Positions 33,798 to 45,207 of a stretch of DNA of 64,000 bases are shown in pieces. The number at the start of each line of letters is the position of its first letter. Within the stretch, counting starts at the first letter, position 1. Source of the DNA: Hawksworthiomyces lignivorus (lineage: Eukaryota; Ascomycota; Sordariomycetes; Ophiostomatales; Ophiostomataceae); contig NTMA01000012.1 of assembly GCA_002917075.1 (NCBI GenBank), positions 248,001-312,000 on the forward strand. Reading direction: 5' to 3'. A program made the translations under genes and the position numbers. The notes beneath the pieces were generated by a model. The model was given only the letters and a program-made list of their open reading frames with translations. It was not told the origin of the DNA and did no database searches.

Positions 33798-34289
33798 CGC
33801 ATGTGGATGGTTGCATGGGGTTATACTCCGAAACTACTCCCCCCCCCCCAGCTTTCTATCGAGAACTGGCCGTCGGTCTCACAATATCAACTGTCGTTCC
33901 TTGTACCTCGCTAAATCCTCGCTGAATCTAGACTCTTTTGAACTTTCTCGACTCGTGCGACTTTGTTGATTTCTCATCTCTTTCTCATCTTACTTTCTCT
34001 TTCTGCTCGTGACAAGCCTCTTGTTTCTTGCTTTATTTTTGGACGTCTTCATTGGAGCGCATAGATTCGCCTTGTAAATACCATCGTGTGTTCTGTTTAG
34101 AGTCATCTGCGTGTTTCACCTGCCGTCTGCCCGGTTGCCATCTGCCCGGCTGCCATTTACATACTACATATTTCATACTATTTTGGCCTGAGCGGCTTTT
34201 GCCTAACGTTGTCGTCTGACTCACCTTGCTCATCTCATCTTTTTTTTTGTTTTTGTTTTCTTCACCGGACGCCGTTTACGGTCTCTTTC

Positions 34290-36828
34290 ATGGCAGCTCT
34301 GCAAACAGACAGCAGCAGCAGCATCAGCAGCCATGGCTACGTCGACTCTTCTGTCTACGAGGTCGTTCCGGGGACGCTCCTTCACCTGCTGAGCAACTCG
34401 CTCGTCCTCGCCCACACGGCACCTTACATGTCCGCGGCCGCCGTCCTCAGCTTAGCCGCTTCTAGCCGGGCATTCCGTGTTTTGATCTATGGCAATCCTT
34501 TTGTGTTCCGCTATCTTGACCTGTCGAGGCTCAAGTCGGCTCAGTTCGATATTGACATCATCGACCGCGGCGGCGAGAATTGGCGGAACGTCCAGGTCGA
34601 CGAGAATCTCACCGAAGACGAGTGTGTTCTACTTCTCTCCCCTTCTTGCCTCTTAATTCCCTCTTTTCCTCTTCTCTTATGCGGGTTTTCTTCAAGCGTC
34701 TCATCTCGCCTACGGCTTCCATGTGCTGCTTTTCTAATGGTATGCAGGTTCTACTCTGGGCCCATTCGAGGCACATTCAGTGCTCTGGGTCGCTCTGGCT
34801 GGCTGACCAGCGTCCACACGCTGATCTTGGACAACGTCGCTGTCACAGCCGAGCTCGTCCATGAGATTCTGCGTGACCCCACCTACAACGTGCGCATTCT
34901 CTCTCTGCGCAATGCCAAGCACCTGAACGAGACCAATGTGCGGCATGCCCTGCGCATGGCCTGCCGTGCCAGTCGCCCAGACGGCACTCCCAAGCTGAAA
35001 GGCCTCTACATATTCGGAGGCGGCTCCGGCTGGGACGACGATCTCGCCGTGGGCTACCCTCCTGGCGGTCCGAAGGAGCACCGCGACGGCGACGATCTCT
35101 GGTACCGCAGCCGCGGCCGCGTCCTTTCGCGCGGGAATCGGTGTGGCGAGTGGGCCGAAACGCTGCTTGCCTGCCGTGGTGTTATTGCCTTTGATGGCGT
35201 GCTGTGTGGTGGGCCGCGACACCCAAACTCGCCCGCTTATGGGAAGTTGCCGCCGCCGGTCGACAGCCATGGCCCGCCCAGTCGGCAGCCGTCCATATCC
35301 CGCCTGCGGCCGTACACCTTGATTCCCACAATGTTCTCCATGGCCCATTACGCCCTCGACGGCTGCGCGGGCTGCGGCAGCGCCCCCGAAGGGTGGACCA
35401 CGTGGGGGGACGACGCCGACGGGACCACGATGGCTGCAAACGACGGCGGCTATGTGTCGCGGTATCCGCTGCTGTGGCCGCCGCCGCGCTTTTCGAGCAG
35501 CGTGCGGGTGGCCATGTGCCCCGAAGGCGAGACCGCGCAACCTCACCGATTTGGACACGCGAGTGCCGGCCGGCAGGGGGCGAGCCACGGCCACGAGCAC
35601 GGATACGACGATCCCTTTGCGCAGTCGTCCCCGCCGCGGTTCATAGCCCGATGCGACTGGTGCGTATATGAGCGGCTGTGCGCGCTCTGCCACCGCTGGT
35701 GGTGCGAGTCCTGCGTCCCGAACCAGTATGAAGGGGCCGCGGCGACGATGACGGCGGCAACGGCGACGACGACGACGACGACGGCGGCGACTGCATCTCC
35801 AGGCCCATCTTCTTCTTCCAAGGTACGAAGCGAGATATGCTCCCATTGCAGACGGTGACTGTAGAGAACAAGGACCAGAGACGAGCCGTATGTGGGAAAG
35901 ATTGGATGAAGCGGGACAGGAGCGCAGGAAGTGTGCGAAGATAGGAAGTCACCGGCTAGGCCCAGAATTAAATGGATGCACCGCGGAGTCCTTCCTCTGT
36001 ATCCCACCTTGCCACCTTTTTTCCTTTCATCCTCTCTTGTCTTTCCCACCTACTTAAAGGTTTGCCCCCTATTTGCAATATTTGATACGGCTTTTCCCTG
36101 CTTTGTTGTCGTGCGCCGTCTTCAGTTTCTTTGACTATTCGTGGATGTGTCGTCGACATGTCGAGACGATAGCGTTTTCTGACCCGTCTACCCACTCAAC
36201 AGAGCATCATCGGCTACAGCTGTCGCGAATGCGGGCCCAGCGTAAGTATTCTCCTACTGCGTGAGACTCGTGGTAGAGGTCGTCGTTCACGATAACACAA
36301 CTGCTTCCATCTCCCTCTGTCTCTTAACTCGTGCTCATTCTTTCTTCAGTGCCAGGACTGCCTCTCCCGGACGCAGCGCCGCTGCAAGCGCTGCCGCCAG
36401 TGGTATTGCCTCTTGCATAACTCGGGGTCAAGCCTCACTCATGTAAGTTTTTGCACGAGACTCTGACGGGAACTCGATAACAAGAAAGCTTCGGTTTTGC
36501 TAATTGTCGTAATTTGCAGTGCGACTGTTCGTCTTCTTCCCTTTCCATCTCTTCGCTGCGTTCCCCCTTTTTTTCTCTGTTTTGTCAGAGAATTAAAAAG
36601 GGAAAAAAAAATAAAATAAAACTAATATTCAAGCAACAGGGTGCTGTGCGCCGTCGTATCGCTACGTCCAGGTATATATATACTTCTGTCCCTGTTTGCT
36701 CTTCTTTTGAAGCCTCCTCTTTTGAGCTGGCCCTCCGGTTTTCCCCTATTCTCCTCATTCTCGTGCATAAATTTGGCGTAGTCTTATTCCCACCCTCCAC
36801 ACTCCATCTCCCATCCCAAACACACTAA
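34290..36828 (+). CDS. F-box-like protein with C-terminal zinc-binding Cys region
   Basis: Exons 34290-34621, 34748-35822, 36203-36241, 36350-36442 and, less surely, 36520-36828; total 615 residues in phase. The N-terminal helix bundle (about residues 45-80, AAVLSLAASSRAFRVLIYGNP then YLDLSRL) is F-box-like. The next part resembles leucine-rich-repeat strands (LTSVHTLILDNVAV, VRILSLRNAKHL). The C-terminus is cysteine-rich: CDWC, CALCHRWWCESC, then across short exons YSCRECGPSCQDCLSRTQRRCKRCRQWYCLLH and CDC, a likely zinc-binding module. Such F-box plus Cys-rich proteins are common and poorly studied in filamentous fungi. A run of Thr codons comes from a GAC/ACG triplet repeat (35761-35790). 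Intron 2 is long (380 bp); if it is retained the frame ends at 35858 with a new CSHC. The 3' end is uncertain, since exon 5 quickly becomes low-complexity. Confidence 0.65.
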
Positions 36829-37879
36829 CCGAGGCTATCACTAACTATTGTTACCTTGTCTCTTAATAGCAGCCACGCCTTCCCATCAAGAGCCACTACT
36901 GAAACGAAAAGGCAGCTCGGAAACGAGAGCCTAATCAGACTATTCAGAAAGAGAATAGCCAACAGCACCACTCGAAGGCACCCCATCCGAGTTTGGAGCC
37001 CTTCCGTGCGGCGTGCAGGTCCTATTAGTGTCTACTTCTGCTCTCTCAGCAGAGCTATGTTTTGTTCCTCATGATGTTACGAATGCGTGGCATATTGATC
37101 ATGTATTTTTGTCTTTTTTTGGTTGGGGTATCTGTTTTTCTTGAGCGATTTGCATTTCGCTTCTGCTTTTGTAATTCATGGCACATCTCTTCTTTCTCGC
37201 GTCTGTAGAGATGCGGCGGCTTTATTTGTCATTTCCACTCCACTGCTTTTTCTTCCTGGCCATATTGTTCCATTCTGCCGGGCGTATGTATATACCGCAC
37301 GATATGAAAACATGGAATAGACTTTCCTCTCACAAAAAAGCAATGAGCTTGTTCCTTTCGGGCCAAGGAGTATTTCATGCATGATGCTGCATCATCTATT
37401 ATTCCCTTTCGTTCCAAGATTAACCCTCTGTTGGATCAAACTGCTAGCTGCACACACTAGACGAAAATAATTCGGGGGGCAATATAGCGCTAAGTGCACC
37501 GCTGCCACCCTTAGACGCCTCTCTCCACGCGGACGTAGCACGCCCGCTCGTAGCTAGTGTTAGTTGGTCGCGTCGTGCCGAAGCGGGAGATGCTCTGTCA
37601 GTCCGCTGAACTGCGGCTTTGTGGCTACGGGAACGGTGCTTCCGCATGTGTAAGTGTAGCTCTTGCATCCGCTGGCAAAGAAGCGCCTTTGCTTCGAGGC
37701 AAGCTATTCTAAGCGGTGTGGTCCATTGGTCGTGCTGCTGTAGAGTCGAGGGACGTTTTGTTTTTCCTTTGTTCTTTTTTTTTTTCCCCTCTGGGGAGAA
37801 CCGTGTCTTCCTGCTGTCCGGCTCTCTACCTCCAGCTGCTCTCTCTCTCTCATTCTCTCTCCAGAGGACCACCTCTTAC
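36829..37879. other. Intergenic spacer, no gene seen
   Basis: About 1 kb between the end of the F-box-like gene and the stop codon of the convergent Arp6 gene. A/T-rich in the left half. Only short frames. A T run occurs at 37774-37786. Confidence 0.45.
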
Positions 37880-39573
37880 TCAGTCGACGCTAGCGCCGAG
37901 GCCAGCGGCGAACTTGCGGGCGACCCAGGCGGCGCCGTGCTCCTCGTACTCCTGGCGGGTGACGGCGAGGGCGTCGACGGTGGCGGCGTTGGCGGGCAGG
38001 GCGGCGAAGCGGGCGGCGCCGCGCCAGGTGCAGGTGACGGGGTCGGCGGGGCGGGTGACGCGCACGACGGGCAGGTCGTCGGGCAGGCGGGCCTGCAGCT
38101 CGCGCTGCAGGCGCTGGACGAAGCCCGGCAGCTCCGCGTTGCCGCCGACCACCACCACGTTGGCCAGCAGCGCCGGCCACAGGCCCACGGGCAGGCACGC
38201 CAGCGACTGCGCCACCACGTCGGCCAGCCCGGGCTGCGCCAGCCCCACGTCCGCCGGGTGGAACAGCAGCTCCGGCACCGCGAACCGCTCGTTGCGCAGC
38301 ACCAGCACGTCCTCGTCCACGGCACCGGCACCGGCGGCGGCGGCGCCGTCACCGTCGTCAAAGAGAGCAGCAGCACCGCCACCGCCGCCGCCGCCGCCGC
38401 GCTGCGCCCGCGCCCGCGCTGCCGCCGCTACCGGGTCAAAGTCGCGCACGATCCCCTGCATGCGCGCCTGGTAGTCCGGCAGCACGTACTCCTTGGCGAT
38501 GCCGGCGCTGCCGCTGCGGTACAGGTCCAGGCGGCGCTTCTTGTCGGGCTGGTCCGGGGGGGCACGCGGGCCGCGCCACGTCTTGTCCAGGTCGCCCGCA
38601 AAGTCCAGCGACACGTAGCACGCCTTCTCCTTGATCTCGTTGACAATGTACGTGTCGTGGCGCATGTCGTAGTGGCGCATCGACAGCAGCTTCGTCAGGT
38701 AGTTGGTCAGCAGCTTGCCGCCCACGTCCAGCCGCCGCACCGCCCGGTGCACCGGCCGCCCGTGCAGCACCGGCGTCACCGTCGTAAACGAATAGCCCGA
38801 GTCGATCACGAGGCGGATCTCGGCCGCGCCCGTCGCCGTCGTCGCAGGCGTGGTTCCTGCTGCGGCTGTGCCTGCGGTGGGGGGCGCAGCGTCACCCGAA
38901 GATGTCGCAGCAGTCAGTTCACCGGCTGCGGCAGCTGACTCTCCGGTTCGCTCGGGCGATGCAGAGCTGCCCAGGTCTAGGTAGGCATCAAACTGCGCCG
39001 CTGTGCGAGAGCGACAGCGTGTTAGTTTTCACTGAGCATGGCGCTAAAGAGGTCAGAAAAAAAAAAAAAAAAGGGTCACCCACCTGTCCCCCGGTAGTAG
39101 CTCGCGAACTGGAACTCCTCAAACACCATCTGGTCGCAGTTGGCCTGCAGCGCCGGCAGCGCGTTCGGCTGCTCCGTCAGCACCAGCCGCGTCTCGCCCG
39201 GGTCGCACCGCAGGCCCTCGTCGCCCAGCTCCAGCGCCCAGATCGCCCGCTGCGCCTCCCAGTTGACAATGTACCCCCGCTCGACGGGGCGGCGGAACGT
39301 GGCCTCGCCAAAGTCGCGGCAGCGCGTCGTGATCTCGGAGCCGATGTAGGTGCGGCGCTGGCGGTCGCGCATGAGGCAGTTGGGAATGAGCTTCGGTAAA
39401 CCCGACGTGGCGGATTTCTGCATGCTATTGTCCTCACCAGACTCTACTCCTGTCGCTGCTATGGCAGCTTCGTCAGCATACCCTGCCTTGAGCGTGTAGG
39501 CGCCGTTGTCGAGCACGAGGGTGCGGGCCGGCCGCGGCGGAGGGGCGGGCTTGCTCTTGCGCCCGCCGGCCAT
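37880..39573 (-). CDS. ARP6: Actin-related protein 6 (SWR1 complex)
   Basis: Two exons on the minus strand, 39573-39084 and 39000-37880, joined in phase (GTGGGT...ACAG), give 536 residues. I start at ATG 39573; the frame extends upstream only to non-ATG codons. Actin-fold signatures are visible: RTLVLDNGAYTLKAGYAD (phosphate loop 1), IPNCLMRDRQRRTYIGSEI, GYIVNWEAQRAIW, LVIDSGYSFTTVTPV (phosphate loop 2), RRLDVGGKLLTNYLTKLLS, IVNEIKEKACYVSLDF and ANVVVVGGNAELPGF. The RHYDMRHDTYIVNEIKE context is that of Arp6, a subunit of SWR1 that installs H2A.Z. Low-complexity inserts rich in Ala/Thr (after about residue 180) and Gly/Ala (about residues 355-400) make it longer than the usual 430-450. Confidence 0.9.
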
Positions 39574-40087
39574 GGCTTGGCTTGGAGCGGTCACCGGGTG
39601 GGTAAATAAGAGAAACGACCTAAGGTGACAGTGGAAAACGGAAGAAACCGCGCGAATAGTCTATAAAATGAACGTGGTAGCTGATAACTGCTGTGTTTCT
39701 CTCCAGAGCTGTTCTCTGTGGAAGCTTCAACGAGTTGTGAAAACGAACACGGCAGTAACTATATTTTAGCTGTGCTCAACTTTAAGGCGGTCAGGAGCAA
39801 TTACATAATGTTACCGGGCGCCCAAAGGTCAGGGACCAGACCTCCTGTAATTATCCGCCATTACCCGCTAATATCCACTAATAGCCACTAGCCATTGCTC
39901 TTAACCATCAACCCTACGAGACTACTTACACCTAGACCTCACGTCTAATATGAGCCTACACTTTCTTGTGAAAATGAATTTCTCCCTGTTGCTGTATTAT
40001 TTTTAATGTCCTAGAACAAAAAAGCGCTTTTACAGAAAGATACCCCTTCTATCCATCCTCACACTCCCCCACCCCTTCTCTCTTCCC
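39574..40087. other. Spacer between Arp6 and AA8-AA12 genes
   Basis: About 510 bp containing the Arp6 promoter and the 3' end of the AA8-AA12 gene. Short ATTACCCGCTAATATCC-like near-repeats occur around 39855-39895. No gene. Confidence 0.45.
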
Positions 40088-42395
40088 TTATTTTTTGGCC
40101 AAGATGTACAGTTCGCCCTCAGCATAGCTGTCGCTCAGAACGAACAACCGCGTGTGCTCCCGGTCCCAGGCCAGACCCGTCGGCCGGAAGCAGTTGGCAT
40201 CCGAGCACGAGTCGGTATCCCGGTTCCAGAAGATGTCCTTGTAGCCGGACATGCTGGTGGCCGGGGCCACGGGTTCGTAGGCGGTGCCATTGGTGTTCTT
40301 GAATGGCACCTCTATGACCTTGTAGCCCGTCGCAGGTGTGCGGTCCCACGAACCGTGGAATGTCACATACATGTTGTCTGCCGTGCGGTCGAAGAGAGCC
40401 GAGATGGGGGCCGAGTGCGGCATGAGAGCGAGACGCGGCGCCTGTGCCCTGGTACAGTTGGCGTCCGTCCACGTGCTGTTCGGCGACGGGACGAAGTGGT
40501 CGCCTGTCTTCAGAGCTGAGTTGCCCTTGATAGCTTTGGCATCCCAAGCAGTGATGCAGTGTGGGTAGCCGTACCAAGTGTCGCTTGGCTTGGTGGGGTC
40601 GCCAACTGTGCAATGCATTAGATTAGGTGCTAAAAAAAAAAGGATAGAAATGAGGTTGGAAAAGTGCTTACGGTAGTTGAGCTCTTCAGCCGGGTTGTCA
40701 ACGTGAACGTCCGTCGCCGCGCCATTTAAAGTGCGGGCCAAGTCCTGGGAAGTCAGAACATAATTCGTTACCGCTCCACCTCCCTGAGATAGTGTTGTAG
40801 GAACTTACATCTACACTGTTCTCTACCTCCCATGCCATCCCGTTGGGATCAAACGCAATGCCTACGCCGTTGCGCTGCCCGTAACCCAGCGTGTACCCTT
40901 CAGTCACGTATGAATAGCCGCCGGCAGGCGCCTTGCTGAGATCGAAGCCCTTGATGATGGCTCGCCCTGTGGCCGGGGACTGCGAGTCCATGTCCCAGTT
41001 CGAGTTGGCGCCAAGCTGGACAATCAAAAACTGCGGTTTCTGCGGCACCACAAACAGAGCGCGTGTGGGATGGCCGCCATTGTTCATGCCCTTGACCACA
41101 ATGGTCTGGTTGGAGACCTTGCGCGTGGCAGGGTCGTAGTCCCAGCGGTACACAGTTGTCAGGGAGCTCGCGTACAGCGTCTTGCCATCCGGGGTGAGAG
41201 CGAGCCCGTGGTTCAGTCTCTGGTTGGTAACGAGCGTGTCCGTCGCGTTGATGCACCCGTCTGGCCCAAACGTGTGTGTTGTGATGCCGTAGCCGTTCTG
41301 CACCACAATGATGTTCCCCATGCTGTCGGTGACAATCTGGCGCGGCTGGTACATGCCGCCGCCAATCTTGGTGAACTTCCAGCCGTCGGCAACCACCTGG
41401 TGGAACTTGGACGCGGGAACGCCAGAGCAGTTGGTCGGAAAGGGCAGGGCGTCCGCCGCCGCCCGCTTGACCATATTCGAATTAGAAGATCCGTATAGCT
41501 TTACCGATGATGCATGACTGGTCGGCGCCGGTGTGGTCGTCGCCTTGGCAGTCGTCGTCGTGTGATTGGTGGTCGAGTTGCTGGGACCGGGGTTACCACC
41601 CCTACCGTTTCCGGTCCCCTCAGAGTTTTTTGCCACGGTGGCGTTGAAGTCAGCATTCTTGGCGACAGCAAAGTCGTGAACCCAGTGGCCGATTAAATCG
41701 TGGATGCTGAAAGACGAAGCGTTGTTGGCCGGCGTCGTAACTGGGGCAGCAGCAAAGGCAAAAGCGAGTGCATTTTGAGTAGTAGGGTCGATGCTGGTGA
41801 TGCCGGTGTCCGAGTCGCCCCAGAGCGTGCAGCCAATGCACGTGGCCGTAACCTGGTAGTGAGTATCGTTGACGTGGGTGCCCTTTTTCAAGACCGTGTA
41901 GGTAGCCTGGTCGTATGCAGGAGGAACGTAGTAGCCGCTGCGCACACGTGTGTCAGAAATAGCCTCTCGACGCGCACGTCAAAATAGCCAGGCTGAGGCA
42001 CAACTCACAAAGCCATGCGAGACGAGAGAACGACATCTTTGCCGTTTGCCCACACAATCGTTAGAGGGTTGTAGGTCATGGAACCGCCCCAAGCGAGGCC
42101 GGCCCAGCCAACAGAGATGGGAACAGCAATCTGCACGACAGCTTGGTAGTTGGCGTTGACCTTTGCGTCAGCGGGGATGGCCGTGCGGAAGGCAATGCCC
42201 TTGTCATTGATGAATTGAGAAAAGGTAAAGCCGGTTTCTGGGTCGACATATTTGGTCGAGTCTGCCTGGCCAAGGACTACAAAAGTTAGTTATGGTCCGT
42301 CTTCATGGCTGCACTCTGACTTCCCGCCAAGTTCCAGCCAACATACCTGAGCCTGTCAAGGCTGCAGCTCCTGCCAAGGCAAGCAGGCCGCGCAT
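40088..42395 (-). CDS. Secreted AA8-AA12 oxidoreductase (heme b domain + PQQ sugar dehydrogenase)
   Basis: Five exons on the minus strand: 42395-42347, 42276-42009, 41937-40809, 40744-40672, 40605-40088; 678 residues, all junctions in phase. A signal peptide (MRGLLALAGAAALTGSVLG) is followed by a cellobiose-dehydrogenase-type cytochrome domain (AA8, about 20-200): YVDPETGFTFSQF, VGWAGLAWGGSMTYNPL with Met83 as probable axial ligand, CIGC (139-142), and SIHDLIGHW with His185 as probable second ligand. A Ser/Thr/Asn-rich linker follows (about 200-265). The C-terminal part is a beta-propeller sorbosone-dehydrogenase-like AA12 domain (RLNHGLALTPDGKTLYASS, GQRNGVGIAFDPNG, HSAPISALF, VTFHGSWDRTPATGYKV, RPTGLAWD). 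Characterised AA12 pyranose dehydrogenase of Coprinopsis uses PQQ and passes electrons through its cytochrome to lytic monooxygenases. No CBM1 is present here. The substrate is unproven. Confidence 0.88.
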
Positions 42396-45207
42396 TTTGA
42401 AAATGAGATATGGTCTTGGTCGGGATATACACAGCCAGACTAATCTCACCTCTAATAGTGGAAGAGAGAGAAGAGAGAGGGAGAGAGGGAGGGCATGGGT
42501 AAAGGGAAAACAGAGAGTTAAAATACCTTAACAACGAAATTTGGTTTTTTCATCTTGCCTACCCACAAAGTCTGTAAATCATCTTTAATGACGAACACGG
42601 GTATGAACGTCCGTAGATTGGAAAAAGGGGATCAGAGATTGGTGCCTTTCCTGGGACCGCACTCCACGAGCAGAACAGAAAGGGGGGTGTTTGTCTATTG
42701 CTCAGTCCAGGGGAACCGGAGGTTAACGTTCCAACGGGTATACGAGAACAAGTTCCATGCTGCCAGGAGTGCAGGCAGACTAACAAATTACAGAAACGAA
42801 TTAAGACATACGGAGGAGAGCGAGAAAAAAAAAAAAAAAAACAGCGAAAAGACGCGATCCCGCAGTAATATGGCTGAAGCAATAAGTTCCCAATGAGTGT
42901 AGTTCAGAGAGGGGAGGGGTGAGATATTAGCTACCCAGATGCCATTTGTCCAAGTCCTCGTCTAGATGAATGGCGAACTATAAGCCGTGTAAACAACAAA
43001 TGGCAAAATTGAAAAAAATATGTACACGGCACGGCTCTTAGCTGGGAGAGGAGAAGCTGGACTACCAGCCAAAGAGAGCTGTGGATAGCGAACACGAAGA
43101 TGGCAGCTCTGCCGGAATTCCAGAGTCTTCTCGCATTTAAACTCGAGCTTCTCTCAGACTGTAGCAATGGCTACAGGTCAGGAGGCAGCCGGTCCACGGT
43201 AGCATAAGGAACAAATAAGATAATAAATTTATGAAAAAGCGTTCCAACTTTAAACTGCTTTATCATCTCCTGTGCAATTGTTCCAAGTCTTGGCTTAGTA
43301 TATCAAGAACGGGAGACCATAGTAAAAGAGCCCCATTCTCGGTAAGTGAAGACGTTATGGGAGGTAGAAGCAGCAAATAAGAGACAGGAAACAATTTGCA
43401 CAAGTGAGATAGGGTTAGGAACGGGGAGACGCCAGGCCGATGAAGTGCGGTAAGGAATCAAAGACCGGAATGGGTAAATGAAACCAGAAAAAAAGTGAGA
43501 ACGAGGAGGGAGGAATAACGCAGGAGACATATCTGCAGAAACTTGTGTCTTTCTATATCCTTTTTCTCGTAGTGAGAGATATATCAAGCTATCTTGCATC
43601 CTATAAGCCACACACAAACAAGGCAAACCTTTTGATGGGTTTCTGCTCGTCTTTGCTACATTTTTTTTTATTTTTTTTATTTTTTTTTGGCACTGCAAGC
43701 CAGCAACGATATATGGGTGAAAACCCCAACATTGGAGTGAAATCCTTGGTCTGGGGAATTGGTCCCGAAGAGAAGGGAATGAATGAGCAAGGGGCATTGC
43801 AACTCATATAGGACCCGCATCCGCTTCGGGAAACAAAAGGCATTTGTTCCGATGAAGACACGGAGGCAAAACGAGGCAGAGAAGATTCGCTGGAAAGGAG
43901 AGCCGCGCCTTGGTTTAGGCTAATAAACGGTTCCCAATCTACTCACCAAAGTTCCGCTTGCGAGATAAATGACACTGAGAGAAACAGTAAGAAAAACAAG
44001 GTCCTGCAAAGAGCGAAAGGGAAAAAAGGGAGCAGTTAGAAAGTGAGACTTAGACAAGAGAGCCTTTGAGTGCAGCCAAAAGATCACTGGATCCAGCGGC
44101 CTCTCGGATCGCACTCATTCTCTCACTGACGTTCACTTCATCAGAGAAAATCTAGGCGACTGAATAATAAGCCAGGTCTAAAAGAAACACACAGGTGCAC
44201 AAGGCTTTTAAAATGGCAGAGTCGGGGCAGGACTAACAGAGACCACAGTAGTAATCCAGCGAAACAGCAATTGACGTTCCTGGTGAGAAGGTTGACGCAG
44301 ATTGAAACATGACCAATTAGAAGGACCCAATTGGCAGTCAATGTCTTTGAAATGAAGAAAGGTAACTGATGAAAGCCATTTTCAAATTGCTTTCGGTCAT
44401 GAGGAGAACGAAGAACAAGGACAGGAAAAGAACGAAGCTGACATATAAAGTGAATGGAGATGAACAAGTAAAGCCGGCCGCTGTGAAAGGAATCTCGGAG
44501 ATGACCTGCAGGATCTTATAGTAGCTACGTGCATAAACTGTTTAGAGGTAGATCTAAGCAACCAAAAGTGTGCCAGAAGAACGGAAAAGGATCAATGGGA
44601 AAGAGCTGACAGTGAACTCCTGCTAACAGTGTGGCTGCCATTCTTCCTGCCTAGAACGGATTTATGCAGAAAATAGAAGGCACAGAGGTGCTCTTACCCT
44701 GTTCTTTCCTCGCTGCGACAGCAGCAGCCAACCAGAGGGTCGATTGGACGGAAGCAAGGGAAGCTACTGCCGGTCGGAGACGAAAACGGCCATCTTGCAG
44801 GAGCTGTGTTGTCGCAATCGACCCAAAGGGAAGGGACGAGAACCTATTAAGCTCATTGCGCCATTCGCGCCACGCCCCGCGCTAAAAGGAAAAAAAAGCA
44901 TCACTAACACGGAAGCTGTGTAGATAAGAGACGCCGTAAAGCTCCGTCGCATATAGCTCCTTTTTTTTTCTTTTTTCTTTTTTCGCCTCTTTTTCTTTTC
45001 TTCTTTTTTCCTCTTGTGTTTAATCAGCTTCAGCTCTCATCATGAAGACTGCGTGAGAAACCTGATATATCGTTGAATTTGCTGGTTAGCAAAAGGGTTG
45101 CTCTGCTTCCTCTGACTCCTTCCCCCCTCCCCCACCTTCGCGGCGCACATAACACAGTAATATATAATCCTTTTTTTTTTCTCAAGCTCCCGTTTCCTCC
45201 CGCGCAG
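42396..45207. other. Large divergent intergenic region, no gene seen
   Basis: About 2.8 kb between the divergent AA8-AA12 and D-arabinose dehydrogenase genes. Only short frames occur on both strands. Homopolymer A/T tracts lie at 42827-42841 and 43662-43688, and a T/C-rich tract at 44960-45020. No tRNA or repeat structure was recognised. Confidence 0.45.

Larger units (their letters stand above)
32468..34289. other. Intergenic region, pyrimidine-rich, with simple repeats
   Basis: About 1.8 kb. The left part (32540-33370) has mixed composition and one unrecognised 92-codon frame (33092-33370) that I did not call. The right part (33470-34290) is strongly C/T-rich with a CT microsatellite and a 10-bp repeat (listed separately), then a short duplicated CTGCCCGGCTGCCAT-like unit near 34127-34155. 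Pyrimidine-rich leaders are common before fungal start codons. Confidence 0.45.

Noticed and set aside
33342..33914. A 190-codon plus-strand frame
   Set aside because: It is a Ser/Leu/His/Pro low-complexity product of a C/T-rich tract with a CT microsatellite.
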